Shown: positions 34,312 to 46,046, counted from the first letter of the stretch. The stretch: 64,000 nucleotides of DNA from Vishniacozyma victoriae (GCA_017654735.1 JADPYG010000003.1:1-64000), one strand, 5' to 3'. The notes: generated by a model from the letters alone, not told the origin. Program-made: numbers and translations.

Positions 34312-34952
34312 CTTTGCTTTGGTGTATAGTCGTGTAGTAGTGGTTTATGGTGTAGAGGAGGAGCTGGAGTTGTCACTTTGATTGATGTGCGAAATTTTGA
34401 TTCCGTCGACACAACGTCACTAACGCTGGTGTCTTCCCGTTTGTGCTGGTTACCACTCCTTCGTACTCCTTCATACTCCACCATACTCCCTTCATGTATA
34501 TGGTACCAGCAGCTACCAGTCACATCTCCTACCAAAATCTAGCGACATCTGGTAATGCTCACGTATATTGAAGAAAGCTGACCACATTCAAGAAACAGGG
34601 AATTGGGGCTACAAACTGACCGTTCCCGAGACATACCTACCCGATGGACGCTCAAAAAGATTCAGAGACATACTCTGTTTCATGGATGTACCGCGTTTCG
34701 ATCGCGGGTCTACAGGATACGTTTCAATGCTGATTGAACTGTCCGACCTGTCGCTCTACCTGCTGAGCTATCCTGCCTTGGATGTTATTGATGTCTTTTT
34801 GGATTGATCACCCGTGAACCTTCATGTCATTTAGAAGATAGAATAGTCTTGTGAGTCTCTTCCACTAGCACCACGTATGACGAACGCTAATCTCCTAGAC
34901 ACTGTCGTTCTCATTTGAATACATTCTCCCCATTACAGACCTATACTACTTC
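34312..34952. other. Intergenic region PBDC1 to JEN1 with a tRNA-like locus
   Basis: 641 bp without a protein gene. It contains the tRNA-like sequence at 34684-34777. ORFs here (for example 34568-34807) are unsupported. Confidence 0.55.
34684..34777 (-). tRNA. tRNA-like Pol III locus, probably degenerate
   Basis: On the minus strand, a canonical A-box/D-arm (TAGCTCAGCAGGTAGAGC) is followed by an ACAGG/CCTGT stem flanking a long loop of about 30 nt that could contain an intron. Next comes a perfect 5-bp T-arm, CCGCG-ATCGAAA-CGCGG. The ATCGAAA loop is the form seen in eukaryotic initiator tRNA. A run of five T lies about 20 nt downstream as a possible Pol III terminator. The putative acceptor strands (GGCAGGA and TACATCC) do not pair properly and no clear anticodon loop with U33 can be drawn. 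It is best read as a tRNA pseudogene or tRNA-derived Pol III transcript. Confidence 0.4.
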
Positions 34953-36879
34953 CTAAGCCTTGACCTGCTCGACATGTTCCGATACGTTCTTCTCCGCTTC
35001 CCCACCTTTACCCTCAACAAACTCTTTCCCATACGCTTTCCCAGCACCATCCTGGAACGCAACTTTGGCCTGTTCAAAGTGAGATCCATCACTCTCAGGA
35101 CCTAGGAGGGTCATGAGTAGCATCCAAGCGATAACGGCTCCAATGAGGATAGCTTGGATCGTGGCCTGAAATCAGGTCTTTCCAAATAGAGGAGAAGGAA
35201 AGGAGACTCACGTAATCGGGGATATTGGTTCCCTTTAGTTTGAGCGATTCTCCGGCTGTTGCCTCGATTTGCGCAGCGGCACTTGAGGCCATGTTTCCTA
35301 GTTGGTATGCCAAACCTCCGAAGGATGCTCTGAAGGCGGGAGGGGAGATTTCACCGAGGTAGATAGGAACTACACCCCAAGCCCCTTGGACTCCAGACTG
35401 GATAAAGAATCCACCAGCTGACAATCCGCCGAATGAGCTGGGAAGGATCCAGAGGGGGATCCAGCAAGCGGTATAGCACAGACAGATGATGATCCTTTCA
35501 TCAGCCGTGGTCAGAGGGTACAACTTACGCTAGACGTCGACCAGCATACTGGGAGACATATCCTGCAATCGTGCCACCTGATTGTCAGCAATCCGCTCCT
35601 AGTAGAAGAAAGAAGACGTACCAATGATAGCACCGACGTTACTGATGATAGTAGCTTTGGAGGCGTCGAAACTCGAAAATTTCTTGGTAGTCTGAAGGTA
35701 GACGGGATAGAGATCCTGACTTCCATGTGAAAAGAAGTTGAAACCTATCATCAGTCATCCTCAACTCGAAAGAAAAGGAGCGCAGAGAAAAAGGACTTAC
35801 CGGTCATGATACAAATAGCCCAAATACATCTCACCCAATTAGTCTTCAACATTGACCAAATTTCCCTTCCAAACGCTTTACTCTGAGCAGAAGAGGACAA
35901 ATTGTTGTTCTTCGCTTCCTGCCTTGCCAAGATGAATTGTTGTGATTCAGGGAGGCATGCTCGGACGATAGCGGCCAGTACAGAGAATCCGGCTCCGATA
36001 AAGTACAGGGCTCTCCAGGAGGATGAGACTTTGGGCACGACTCCTACTTATCAGCAGGGCATCGGGATGTAGGACGTACCGAGGTTAATAACTGCAGCTA
36101 GGAGGTAACCGAAACTGTAACCCTGTTGCAGGATACCTGAACAAATACCCCTCGCAGCGACGGGTACGTTCTCAAGCGCGGTTCTACCATTAGCACTAGC
36201 TCTTTCCGTATTGTCGCCTCTCGCTATCGCTCGTGCCGGACTCACGCAGCAGCCTGTCCCCAAATTCCACCCATAGCGACCCCAAACAAACTCCTAACAG
36301 CAAGGAACTGCTCATATGTATTACAGAATCCACTCCCAAGTTCGAATACGGCGATCAATAGTAAATTACAGACTAGGGTCCATTTCCTGCCGAATCGATC
36401 GGCGAGGACACCGAAGATAAGAGCTCCTAGGGATCGGAATAGGAGAGTGAGGGTTATAGAAGTGGTGATGGCTCTGGTGTCTTTACCGAATTGTTCACCT
36501 AGGTGTTTGGCCGATAGGGAGACTGAAAAGAAACTGACATCAGCCCCATGCCCAATCTTATTTCTCTCCCCACGATGACTCACTCGTAACCGTCCATCGT
36601 CCATGCCAGCCAACCGGAAAAGAACATCAACCAGCCAAATCCAGAGACCATGCCCAGCAGCTTGAATGGGTTCTTGGTGACTTTGTCTTCAACAGGCGGA
36701 GTCTGCCAGGTAGGGATCATCGCCCTCAAGAAAGACTTGTTCCCTCGATTTGAATGCCATGTTTCCAATTGGGACTTGTTACTAGCAGATGGGACATGTT
36801 CGTAATCCTCATAGGCTGCGTGGTTGGTGTAGGTATTGTTCGATTGGACTGGATTCAAGTTACCTTGACCGTGTGACAT
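34953..36879 (-). CDS. JEN1: Monocarboxylate/proton symporter, Jen1 family
   Basis: Major facilitator transporter importing lactate, pyruvate or short dicarboxylates with protons across the plasma membrane. The cytosolic N-terminus ends PFKLLGMVSGFGWLMFFSGWLAWTMDGYD. The MFS loop reads LGALIFGVLADRFGRKW, and the Jen family signature NFFSHGSQDLYP follows at about 35720-35760. Later helices include TIISNVGAIIGGTIAGYVS and GGFFIQSGVQGAWGVVPIYLGEISPPAFRASFGGLAYQLGNM. The tail is hydrophilic (GKEFVEGKGGEAEKNVSEHVEQVKA). About eight introns; one holds the CTCGCTATCGCTCG 14-mer. Expression is usually glucose-repressed in this family. The GC-rich upstream patch with GAGGGG/GGGTGG could bind a Mig1/CreA factor, which is inference. 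Confidence 0.9.
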
Positions 36880-37225
36880 GTTGGAATGGAGGGATGGGAT
36901 GATCGTGAGGAAGAAATCAGGAAGTTGTCAGTGAGATTCCCATATAAGTATATAATCCTACTGCGCTGACAACATGAGTTCTAGCCCGCATGACCCCCTG
37001 TCCGGTCCGGAGGGGCAGGACGAGGGGTGGAGGGCGGAGGTGAGAGAAGGGTGATTGGACAGAATATAAGGTAATTAATTGATCGTATGTCCAAGAATAG
37101 CTCGCAGCGTCACCTAAAAGTGGAGGCACCGCGGCACCAACCCCCGGCCCCACCCTTGTCGGCATTGTCGGCAAGTATATATGTCCTTCTGACATCTATT
37201 CATGGAAGCCAAGTATCTACTAGAA
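36880..37225. other. JEN1 upstream region
   Basis: 346 bp between JEN1 and the 3' end of the SDR gene. A GC-rich block at about 36985-37055 carries CCGGTCCGGAGGGG and GAGGGGTGGAGGG on the plus strand, candidate sites for a carbon-catabolite C2H2 repressor. No gene seen. Confidence 0.4.
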
Positions 37226-38350
37226 CTACTTCTGGTGCCCGACAAAAGCCGACCAGTAGATCTCCATCCCATCCACGAGCGATATTTTCCGAGGCCTCCA
37301 CCCCGTCAGTGCCTCGCCGAGAGAAGGTTTAAGCTGGGTAGTCGAATTTCCCCATGCTTGCTGGAACGCATCTATCATCAGCGCAGTCAACACAAGGACG
37401 TGCCTTCGGTAGGAGGTGTTAGATTGTATCCTTTTGCTCCCGAGACTCGAACAACAGCATCCAAAATATCGGTAAGGCGCTCCGATTGGGGATTGTGTCC
37501 TACAAACGCGAGACCTTTGCATATGGGTGCCTACCATCAGCTTTGTAGGAAGGCGGACTTACCCTCTCTGCTACCCTGAGGAAGAGATCGGCTAGATCGT
37601 CTTGATGGATCGTTCCGAACCTTACGTCCTTTTCTCCGATTGCATCGAATTTCTCTCCTTTTCTGGAGGCAGCAAGGGCGGCTTGGAAAATCATCATCCC
37701 GGGTAGAGATCCTGATCTGCCGTATAGGATACCAGGTCGGATCACGATCCCATTGACCTTCTCCGCTATATATCAGCAATCTCTACTTGATTCGAGAATG
37801 GATGAAAAAAGACTCACAGGTGAGAACGACCTTCTCAACCTCCGACCTCCATTTGGTCAACTGCAACCTCCCCGCGTTTGGTTGTCGCTCATCCGTCCAC
37901 TTGTCCAAGCCTCCACCACCTCTCGACATTGTCCACGACCCACCACAGTAGATATAACTTGGCTTAGCACCTGGTGGTCGAGAGTCGACCGCTTTAGCAA
38001 AGGCATTAAATAGCTTGAGGGGTCCTTCGGGGGAAGTGAATGGGACGGTATCAATCACTACCATCAGCCCATATTCCCAACTGGATAGAATCATAGATGG
38101 ACTCACCAACATCAACATCCTTGGCTACTTTCACAAACGCTTCAACACCCTCATCACTCCCTGGGTCTAGTACTACCGGGACAATCTCTTCCTTGACCAA
38201 CTCCCCTGTAGACTTTTCAGATCGCGTTTGTCCATATACTATATGACCGCTTCTAACGAATGCCTGGGCTGCGGGTAGACCGATGAATCCTATCATCAGC
38301 TCAAACGATTGCAGTGACTCACCTGTAGCTCCGAGAATCAAGACTTTCAT
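37226..38350 (-). CDS. NAD(P)-binding extended/atypical SDR protein
   Basis: Starts MKVLILGATG and continues FIGLPAAQAFVRSGHIVYGQTRSEKS, a Rossmann GxxGxxG dinucleotide site followed by a basic residue cluster typical of NADP users. VIDTVPFTSPEGPLKLFNAFAKAV and SYIYCGGSWTMSRG occupy the central sheet. IVIRPGILYGRSGSLPGMM matches the epimerase/dehydratase 'RPG-x-YG' strand. The C-terminus reads GEALTGWRPRKISLVDGMEIYWSAFVGHQK. No clear YxxxK is visible, so the reaction is unknown. Five or six introns, several ending in GCTGATGATAG or similar. It may be an NmrA-like or epimerase-like enzyme. Confidence 0.75.
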
Positions 38351-38574
38351 GGTTGTGAGTGTTGATAGTAGTTGAGCGATTAGTAGTGACTATTGGTTTG
38401 TACTGTCGGGCTGCATGAACCTCCACATGACCTGGTACAGTCGCCGAGAATAGTCATAGGTCATCCACCAACATCAGTCTCCAAAGATAGCACCTCCACT
38501 TCCCTTGCGCCTATCTCCGGTAGGCATGTCGACCTTTAGTTACTGCAGCGAAGGGTAAAGTCACAGATTTGACA

Positions 38575-38704
38575 ACTCGATGCAACGGGATTATCGATAA
38601 ATGCTTTCGGCATTATATCTGCCTCTCAGAAGTAGGCGTCGACGTGTCCATTTTTGCGAGTCGATGCAACGGGCTTAGCCTGAAACCAACTCGGCGTTAT
38701 CCTC
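38575..38704. repeat. Imperfect direct repeat, two copies of about 41 bp
   Basis: Both copies begin TCGATGCAACGGG and end TCGGC(A/G)TTAT, with a diverged centre. They are 84 bp apart, about 0.6-0.7 kb upstream of the siderophore transporter. Confidence 0.4.
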
Positions 38705-39159
38705 CCCTACATGTACACGCAACTATATCATAGAGCTGGCCTCCTCAGGAATAAATCATGATCCAAGGGGGTGTCGTCGCTCCAAGACCGACAATCTGGA
38801 CCATTTGCCCTCATGCCTCTTCCGACCCGACGGCCGATACTAGACTTCCCGACAGCTCAGATGAACGTCATTCAACGGCTCTGTGGACGGAGGAAAAGGA
38901 GGAAGAGCATCTACCGACGACAAATCAAAGGACCGGAACATCCACTCGACAAAGTACCTGGCGCTTGTTCCTCGTACCAACTCCAACTTCTCCCGACCTC
39001 CTCCAGCTGCCCTCCTCGCTGCACCACACGTACTAGTCCCTGGCCAGAGAAGAAGGAGGTGTTCTCTGCCGAAATTCTGTCCCTGGGCCAAGAGGAACTA
39101 ATCTATTTCCAGCCTCCAATTTCTTCCCAATGGAGCAAGTGACCGTTCCGAGTACTCGT

Positions 39160-39168
39160 TTATCTGAT
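39160..39168 (-). promoter_or_regulatory. Iron-responsive GATA site ATCAGATAA (distal)
   Basis: TTATCTGAT on the plus strand is ATCAGATAA on the minus strand. It matches ATCWGATAA, the consensus for fungal iron-GATA repressors such as Urbs1, SREA and Fep1. It lies about 150 bp upstream of the transporter ATG. Confidence 0.6.
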
Positions 39169-39251
39169 TATGAACAACCACCACCAGCGCTTGTTCTAGG
39201 GTTCTTACTCGGCCGACCTTACTCGCATGAAAAAAATGTACCTTGCTTGAA

Positions 39252-39260
39252 ATCTGATAA
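39252..39260 (+). promoter_or_regulatory. Iron-responsive GATA site ATCTGATAA (proximal)
   Basis: ATCTGATAA matches ATCWGATAA exactly and lies 58 bp upstream of the start codon. Like the distal site it is followed by TATGAACAACC, so the two form a duplicated module. Confidence 0.6.
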
Positions 39261-39317
39261 GTATGAACAACCTAGGAACTATCTTTTCTATTCATAACTT
39301 TTGACCTTTTGAGCAAG

Positions 39318-41233
39318 ATGTCTGCGGCTGGTGCTTCTGGTGGACCACTTGCTAATTCCATTCCGACTACTATGGCTACTCTTCCTCATTCCCATGGAGA
39401 GGCTGAGGGTGAGGAGACCAAGGGAGCACATACACCCGACAATGCTAGTGATGGGGAGAGGGAGGGTGAGAAGGGAATTTACCCGAATGATGAGGAAGAA
39501 GAGGAGCAGGAGGGAGCTAGGCAGATGAGCGCCATTACTCAGACATGGGACAAGAAGTCCCTCGTCGCCGTCTACGCCTTGTATGCCTTTGTTCTTGTTC
39601 TAATGATTGAGAGAGGCTAATGACAGGATGTGGTTGATCTACTTCGTCACTGCGTTCAATTGGTCCGTCACTGGTAATCTCGCACCCTATATTCTATCCG
39701 ATTTCGAAGCCCATTCCCTCGTTACCGTTATCGGGATCGTCTCCGGAGTCCTCGGTGCAGCCCTCTACATGCCCATCGCCAAGATGTTGAACTTGTTTGA
39801 CCGATCTTATGGGTTTTTGTTCCTCGTTTTCCTATCTATTATCGGATTAATCACCTCGGCAGTCTGCAAGAATGTTCAAACCTACGCCGCCGCTCAAGTA
39901 AGTCCTTCGTATTAAGAGAAGCTGATGTTAGGTATTCACGACAGTCGGATTCACGGGCATGATCCTGTCCATCGATATCTTGACTGCCGATACATCCCAC
40001 CTCAAGAATCGAGGTCTCGCATACGCCTATACCTCTTCCCCCTATATCATTACTACCTTCGCTGGACCCAAGATCGCAGAGAGGTTCCACGAAAATAATT
40101 GGAGATGGGCATTTGGGACTGTCGCTATTATACTACCTGTTGTCGCTGCACCCATGTTTTACATGTTGCAAAAGAGCAAGAGGAATGCTATTGCCCAAGG
40201 GAAATTGGTGGTTAGGAAGGTCGAGAGGACCTGGTTCGGCGCTATAAAGCATTACCTCGTCGAATTTGATAGTAAGCCACCTACTGAGTGAGCGGTGCTG
40301 ATGATAGTCATTGGGGTATTCATGCTTGCCGGTGGACTCGCTCTCTTCCTCATCCCATTCTCTATAGCTAGCGAAGCACCCAACGGCTGGAACACAGGCT
40401 ACATTATCGCTATGCTCGTCGTCGGAGCCGTCATGCTCATTTCATTCGGATTCGTACAGCGATATCTCTCCCCCAAACCCGTCATCCCTTACAACCTCCT
40501 CGTATCCCGATCGGTCCTTGGCGCATGTCTCTTATCGGTAACTTACCAAGTATCAGCCTACTGCTACAAATCCTACTTCACATCCTTCCTCCAAGTCGTA
40601 TTTGACGTATCATTATCGCAAGCTGGATACATTGATGGATCATGGGACATTATCTCGGGTGTATTCCTCATTGTGGTCGGAATCGCTATTCGAAAAACTG
40701 GATATTTCAAATGGTTACTGTGGATCTTTATCCCCGTCTACATGCTCGGTTCTGGTCTACTCATCTATTTCCGGCAACCAGGAATGAATGTCGGATTTAT
40801 CGTCATGTGTCAGGTCTTCCTTGCTCTAGGTGGAGGAACAATCATTGTTTGTCAACAAGTAGCAGTCCTAGCGACTTCAACGCACAACAACGCCGCTGCC
40901 GTCCTCGGTCTTCTAGGTGTATTCGGGAATATTGGTGGATCCGTCGGAAACGCCATTTCAGGAGCTATCTGGACTCATACCCTTCCTGGAGCTCTTCAGC
41001 GAACACTCCCCGCCGATGTGGATTGGGAGGAAGTCTACAACTCACTCGATGTCCAGACTGAGTACCCTATGGGATCGGAGATTAGGACGGCAATCATGAA
41101 TGCCTATGCGGAGAGTCAGAGGAATTTGGTCATTGCTGGAACAGCTATCATGGCGCTTGCTCTGGTTTGGACGTTGATGATCAAGAATACGAATTTAGCA
41201 AAAGTAGAGCAGGTCAAGGGGATGTTGTTCTAG
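39318..41233 (+). CDS. SIT1: SIT-family siderophore-iron transporter (MFS)
   Basis: Proton-coupled importer of ferric siderophores of the 14-helix SIT family (Sit1/Arn1/MirB). The hydrophilic acidic N-terminus runs to TQTWDKKSLVAVYALMWLIYFVTAFNWSV. Characteristic segments are GVLGAALYMPIAKMLNLFDRSYGF, ILTADTSHLKNRGLAYAYTSSPYIITTFAGPKIAERF, KPVIPYNLLVSRSVLGACLLSVTYQVSAYCYKSYFTSFLQVVFDVSLSQAGYI, and VCQQVAVLATSTHNNAAAVLGLLGVFGNIGGSVGNAISGAIW near the C-terminus. ATG at 39318 is chosen over an in-frame TTG upstream. Introns end GAGGCTAATGACAG and GTGCTGATGATAG. The two upstream ATCWGATAA sites suggest iron repression. Confidence 0.9.
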
Positions 41234-41295
41234 TTTTCTTATAGATGCATTTAGTACAGAATTCCAAGTCGCGTCTGATCTAAATCCATAAAAGA

Positions 41296-43253
41296 CTAAT
41301 CCTCCTCCTCGTCAACATCCTCAATCCCAATGACTCCTCCACCCTTTTTCATCTCTCCCAATTCCCTTCCGTATTTCTTGAGCCTGTCTCCGAATGCCTT
41401 CCTTGCGCCGAGGTTGGAAGCTACATCCCAAATCTGGACGGTTGCTTTACTTCCTGCTGCCGCTAGTGTCAAGGGGGTTTCGGGGTCAGGGGAGAATCGA
41501 GTGGTGAAGATTTTGCCCTAATTGTCAGCCTCCGCGGGAAGAAGAGATTGATAAGAGTGAAAGCGGTAGAGACGGCTCAGGAGCGGGACATGACCAGAGA
41601 GAGCAGGATTATGGGAGATACTCACGAGACCAAGATCCCTAGAGGTAGCAAGACTGATATCCCTCTTTCTACCCTTTTCACCCTCTGTCTCTTCATCCAT
41701 GATATTCCATATCTTGACCAACTTGTCCATTCCTCCTGTCGCTATACACCCTCGAATGTGGGGGTTGATGTCGAGAGCTGCCGTAGCACCGTCGTGAGCT
41801 GCTAATGTATATTTTGGTTGAGCCGGAGTAGAAGAGTTGGAGAGGGTTCGAGAGTCGTATGCTAGGATTAACCCGTTCTCTAGTGATACCTGGAATCAGT
41901 GCCGCTCTCATTTCGATTTGAGAGAGATGGAGGGTACTCACGTAGAAAGAGGTAGGCTCCCATGGGTCCCACCTTACACACTCGATATCTGATCCAACTT
42001 TAACTCCAATGGCATCATCACTACTCCTACTATCCCATACTTTTGCCATTCGATCCCATCCACCACTGAGCACAGCCTTGTCCAAACCACCTCCTGTACT
42101 CTTGTTCCATTCAACGCCCTGGACCTTCTCGCCTCCGTGGACATTATTCCATGACGTAACAGCTGCCATGGGTGATTCACGAGTCAGATCCCATAGTTTG
42201 ATAGTAGCGTCCGCTGAACCTGATAACAGGAGATGACGATGGTTTGGTGTCCAACTTAGACCGAGGACTGGCTGGACGTGATGGTCGTTATTTGCGGCAG
42301 GCTCGATGATCTGCTTTCTCTTCTTCTTTCCAGTTCCAGCAGCTTTAGCCTCGGGTTTTTCTAAACTTGGCGATGGACCAAGAATAGCCTGGGGGTAGAG
42401 ACCATCGACAAGGTCCGCATCCCAGATTTCGATACTTGGGTCGAATGATCCGACCGCAATGTAATTTCCTGGTGTGGACGATTCGCCTCCTGATCCAGAT
42501 GGGAAATCTAGCCATTCGAGGCACAGGGGGAAAGAAGGTAGCATGAGATCATGGTGGACATAGAGGTTTTCTTCTGATTCGTCGTATACGTGGAAATCTA
42601 GGGAAGAGAGGTCAGAGGTGGTTCGAGCGGTAATGAGCATCGAGTCGGTAGGGAGGAGTTCAAGTTCTTCTCGTTCCAGGTCATCGTCGTTCTGTTGTTA
42701 GCGGGTTCTTGTGTTGCAGCTTACCTCTTTGAGAGTGATATAGGGGTCCTCGTTGTTGTCCCGGTAGAATGATAGACCCTTGACATTTGCGAATGCGCCC
42801 ATGGCTATCATCAGCTCTGGCCTGGATAGAATGAGGGGACTCACCAACTCCAGTAGACTCCTCGTCGTATTCGTCCATCTTGAAGGCAGACAAATCATTC
42901 GGATCATGCGCTTTAGGTTTCTCATCCATCTCGACATCCTCATCCTTTTCATCTTCATCCATCTCTGCATCCTCCTCATCCTCCTCTCCATCCTCCTCAT
43001 CATCATCAGATTCCTCTCGATCTTCACCATCAACACTACCATCAGCTCCGTCTCTCAACATGTAAACTTACTCCTCCCACCCTTCACCACCTTCCGCCTC
43101 TGCCATTTCCTGCTTCAACTGTTCCAATACACCTGGTCCTCCCAATTTCCCAACTCGCTCCAATTCATCTTCATCAAGTGTATATTGTTTTGGATGTAAT
43201 GCCGCTTTTCCACGGGGTACCCATACTAGGGACGATACTAATGTTCCCGACAT
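41296..43253 (-). CDS. PWP1: WD40 ribosome-biogenesis protein Pwp1
   Basis: Nucleolar WD-repeat protein needed for pre-60S/rRNA maturation. Starts MSGTLVSSLVWVPRGKAALHPKQYTLDEDELERV, the conserved Pwp1 N-terminus. An acidic run (EDEEDAEMDEDEKDEDVEM) and LSAFKMDEYDEE follow. WD repeats include YIAVGSFDPSIEIWDAD, VLGLSWTPNHRHLLLSGSADATIKLWDL, VQGVEWNKSTGG, VLSGGWDRMAKVWDSR, WDPWEPTSFYV, DINPHIRGCIATGGMDKLVKIWNI and TVQIWDVASN. It ends VIGIEDVDEEED. Seven or so introns. Tail to tail with the SIT gene (62 bp); divergent from SIN1. Confidence 0.93.
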
Positions 43254-43450
43254 GGTTATGTATAGGTTATAAGATTTTGTACTCAACTCTACTACAGAGG
43301 TCTCAGTTGAAATTATCGTCAATGGAGTCCCCGCAGTTGTTATTTGTTTTTGATATATTTATTGAATTTATCCGACCCCACCCTGTATCCGGGGTTGGAT
43401 CATAACCTGTTGGATTACACCTATACTATATATGATTAGGATACAATGAC

Positions 43451-46046
43451 ATGTCGCTCATAACAGATATAGAGTAAGTCACAACCACAAGACAAAGGCT
43501 GATGGAAGTTACGCCCTCCAGGCGATCCGCTTATCCGCTTTACGATACTCGGACGACTCGGTGACACCTCGAATCATCTCTCTCGACCCAGAATTCGCAC
43601 TCAATGCCTATGTCGCAGCATCCGGTCTATCCGACATAGATCGTTGGCCAGAGATTTCTAGAGCATTAGACTCACCTCCTCCCGAATCTGGGTACTCGTC
43701 AACGGACGACGATGGGGGAACAGCTCGTGCGGGTCCTTCTCGCCGGGGATTGAGCTACACACAGACCATCATGGGCAACAAGTCTGGCGGGCTAGGGATG
43801 AGGGTAGCTGGTCGTCGGACAGATGGGAAAGATAGAAGAGCCAATTCGGGGACGGTCAGTAGGGATAGTTTGATCATGTCGCCTGGGAAAACGCCAAAGG
43901 GGAAATTGCCCGAGGTGGACGGATTCTTTTCACCTTCTGGACGACCTCGATCCGATTCAGCACCAGCGATAGCTTTACTCGAAGTCCCATCTGGTCCGCC
44001 GGATGGTATGTTGAATTCAGGAAGAGGTCTAGGAGCCAGTGGACAGGTTGGATTACTGGAGCAAGCACTCAGCCCTTCGGAGGTATCGATGGATTACGAT
44101 CTCGAGAGTTCTGTACTGAATACGGGAATGGCCATGTCAGCTCGACCCAGTGAATCGGTACCTGGGCTAGGAGAGACGATGGATGAAGTAGGGATTAATT
44201 CAGATCTGGATGAAGATCAGGGAGAGGACGAAGATCCGGAAGCTGCTCGTGCTGCAGAAGCGGAAAGAAGGAAATCACAATTGTACAATTCCCAACGGTC
44301 TTCACTCAATACCGACGGACCTCCACTCGACTTTCGACCTCAGCCAGTCGCTCCTATCATATTCACATCATCCCTCACGGCCGACCTGCATCGGCATGTA
44401 CCTCATCTCATATCCTCTGCGGAAGACGCACCAGAGGAGAACCTGCCGCCTCCGAACCCATTCGCATCCCTCTATGCCTCTGTATCGGCCCGCCCTCCCC
44501 AGCCTTCTCTTGCTTTGAACATATACTTTCCACATTCTCAGAATCCAACTAAACCGCTAGTCATGACGGTCAGGAAGGACGCGACAGTGGAGGAAGTTAC
44601 GGGGTATGGGTTGTTTAGATACTGGGAAGAAGGCAGGGTTCCATTGCTCAGTGAAGAGGAAGAGAATGATCAGAGGTGGTCAACTGTAGGTTGGGGATTG
44701 AGGATTGTCGAGGATGATGGAGAGGTTGATGAGGACTTCCCTCGTGCGTCCCTATGCCTGATATAGCTGACGATAGCTCTGGACCGTGATGGACAGATTT
44801 CCAGGTTCTCGTATGGTGAATTCGCTATCGTTGAAGCTACTGATTCTCAAAGTACGTCTTGTTGCCGTGGATTAGCTGATGGTAGTGAAGCAAAACACGG
44901 CAAAAGCACCCCTCATCCAGCGACGACCGTCTCGGGTGATTGCAGGCCCGGCACGTACACGACCCGCAGCAGCAGGACGACCAAGTTTCAATCAGCAAGC
45001 ATCAAGCACTTCGATCGATACTACCGCCTCTATCGATAATGCGAATGCGACCATGAAGGGATCAGTCGGCTTGAGCTCGGCATTAAGCAAGGCTGTCCTT
45101 CTGAGGGTAAGGGTAGCCACTGGCGCCGACGTCCATTATACAACTACCATCTCAGTGTACGTCCGCTGCGCGCGTGTTGTGCTGATGATAGACCGTCAGA
45201 CATGTACATTGCGGATCTCACGGATGTGGTGGTCAAGAAGAAACATTTACCTGGCTTCTCAAACGACTGGGTGCTATGTCTTGGAGATCTCTCGCTTGCT
45301 TTACCGCTGGATAGGACGGTGGCTAGTTTGGAGAGTACGACGGATCTGGCGCTGGTCAAGAGGCAGTTTGCTGTCGAGCATGGATTAAGGATTGGAGATA
45401 GGAGAGGAGGTGATCCTTCTAGTAAGTCCCCCTTACAACCTTAGTATGCGTCGAGCTAATTGCCAGCATCGATATTCAAGAGGGTATCAGAGCCGATGGC
45501 GGGTCAACGCTATGGATCCAACCTATCCGATTTTAATCGACCATATATGCAATGGGTCGTTCAGCGTAAAATCGCGATCGGGCGGCATGAACGGACATTA
45601 GCCATAGACGACGATCATATCCATGTAAGTACATTTGCCGAATGGAGTTGACGACTAGATTATGCCATCGACAACTCGGACATTCTTTGATTCTACAAAG
45701 ACCACCACATTCCACGTTTCCTTGATTGCTTCGTGTAAATTGACAGGACGGGCAGGGGGGTTCAAGATGAATGTGTATAGGGATCCGAAACTGGATTTCA
45801 CGCAAAAGAGGTATGAGTTTGAAGCGGATAATGGGAAACAAGCTGGTACGTAAACCTTTCTTCATGAGGACATTGCAGAGGCTGATGAGTAGCCGAGATT
45901 GTATCGATCATACGGGCACAGTGAGTCTTTTTCGAGCTTATGATGTGCCGATGGAGGAATGAGCTGATGGTAGAATGAAATTGTACCCACTCCCTGAGAA
46001 ACCCAGGATGCCCCATCCGCAGGCTATGGTCAGGAAGAAGACGTAG
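43451..46046 (+). CDS. SIN1: TORC2 subunit Sin1/Avo1
   Basis: Substrate-recruiting subunit of TOR complex 2. Exon 1 (MSLITDI) splices to YALQAIRLSALRYSDD, the conserved Sin1 N-terminus. A long Ser/Gly/Pro-rich linker follows. The CRIM domain begins PNPFASLYASVSARPPQP and runs NIYFPHSQNPTKPLVMTVRKDATVEEVTGYGLFRYWEE to WGLRIVEDDGEVDEDFPALDRDGQISRFSYGEFAIVEA. A Ras-binding-like segment then leads to a C-terminal PH domain (TTTFHVSLIASCKLTGRAGGFKMNVYRDPKLDFTQKRYEFEADN; AAEIVSIIRAQ), ending in KLYPLPEKPRMPHPQAMVRKKT. The CRIM domain is what presents Ypk1-type kinases to TORC2; YPK1 itself is 26 kb upstream. Confidence 0.9.

Larger units (their letters stand above)
38351..39317. other. Intergenic region upstream of the siderophore transporter
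   Basis: 967 bp. It contains an imperfect 41-bp direct repeat (38575-38619 and 38659-38704) and two ATCWGATAA iron-GATA sites close to the right-hand gene. ORFs at 38758-39036 and 38771-39142 overlap each other in different frames, lack domains and are not supported. Confidence 0.6.

Noticed and set aside
38758..39142. Two overlapping ORFs (92 and 123 residues) upstream of the siderophore transporter
   Set aside because: Different frames over the same DNA, no domain, no splice support, and one begins with GTG. They lie in promoter DNA.
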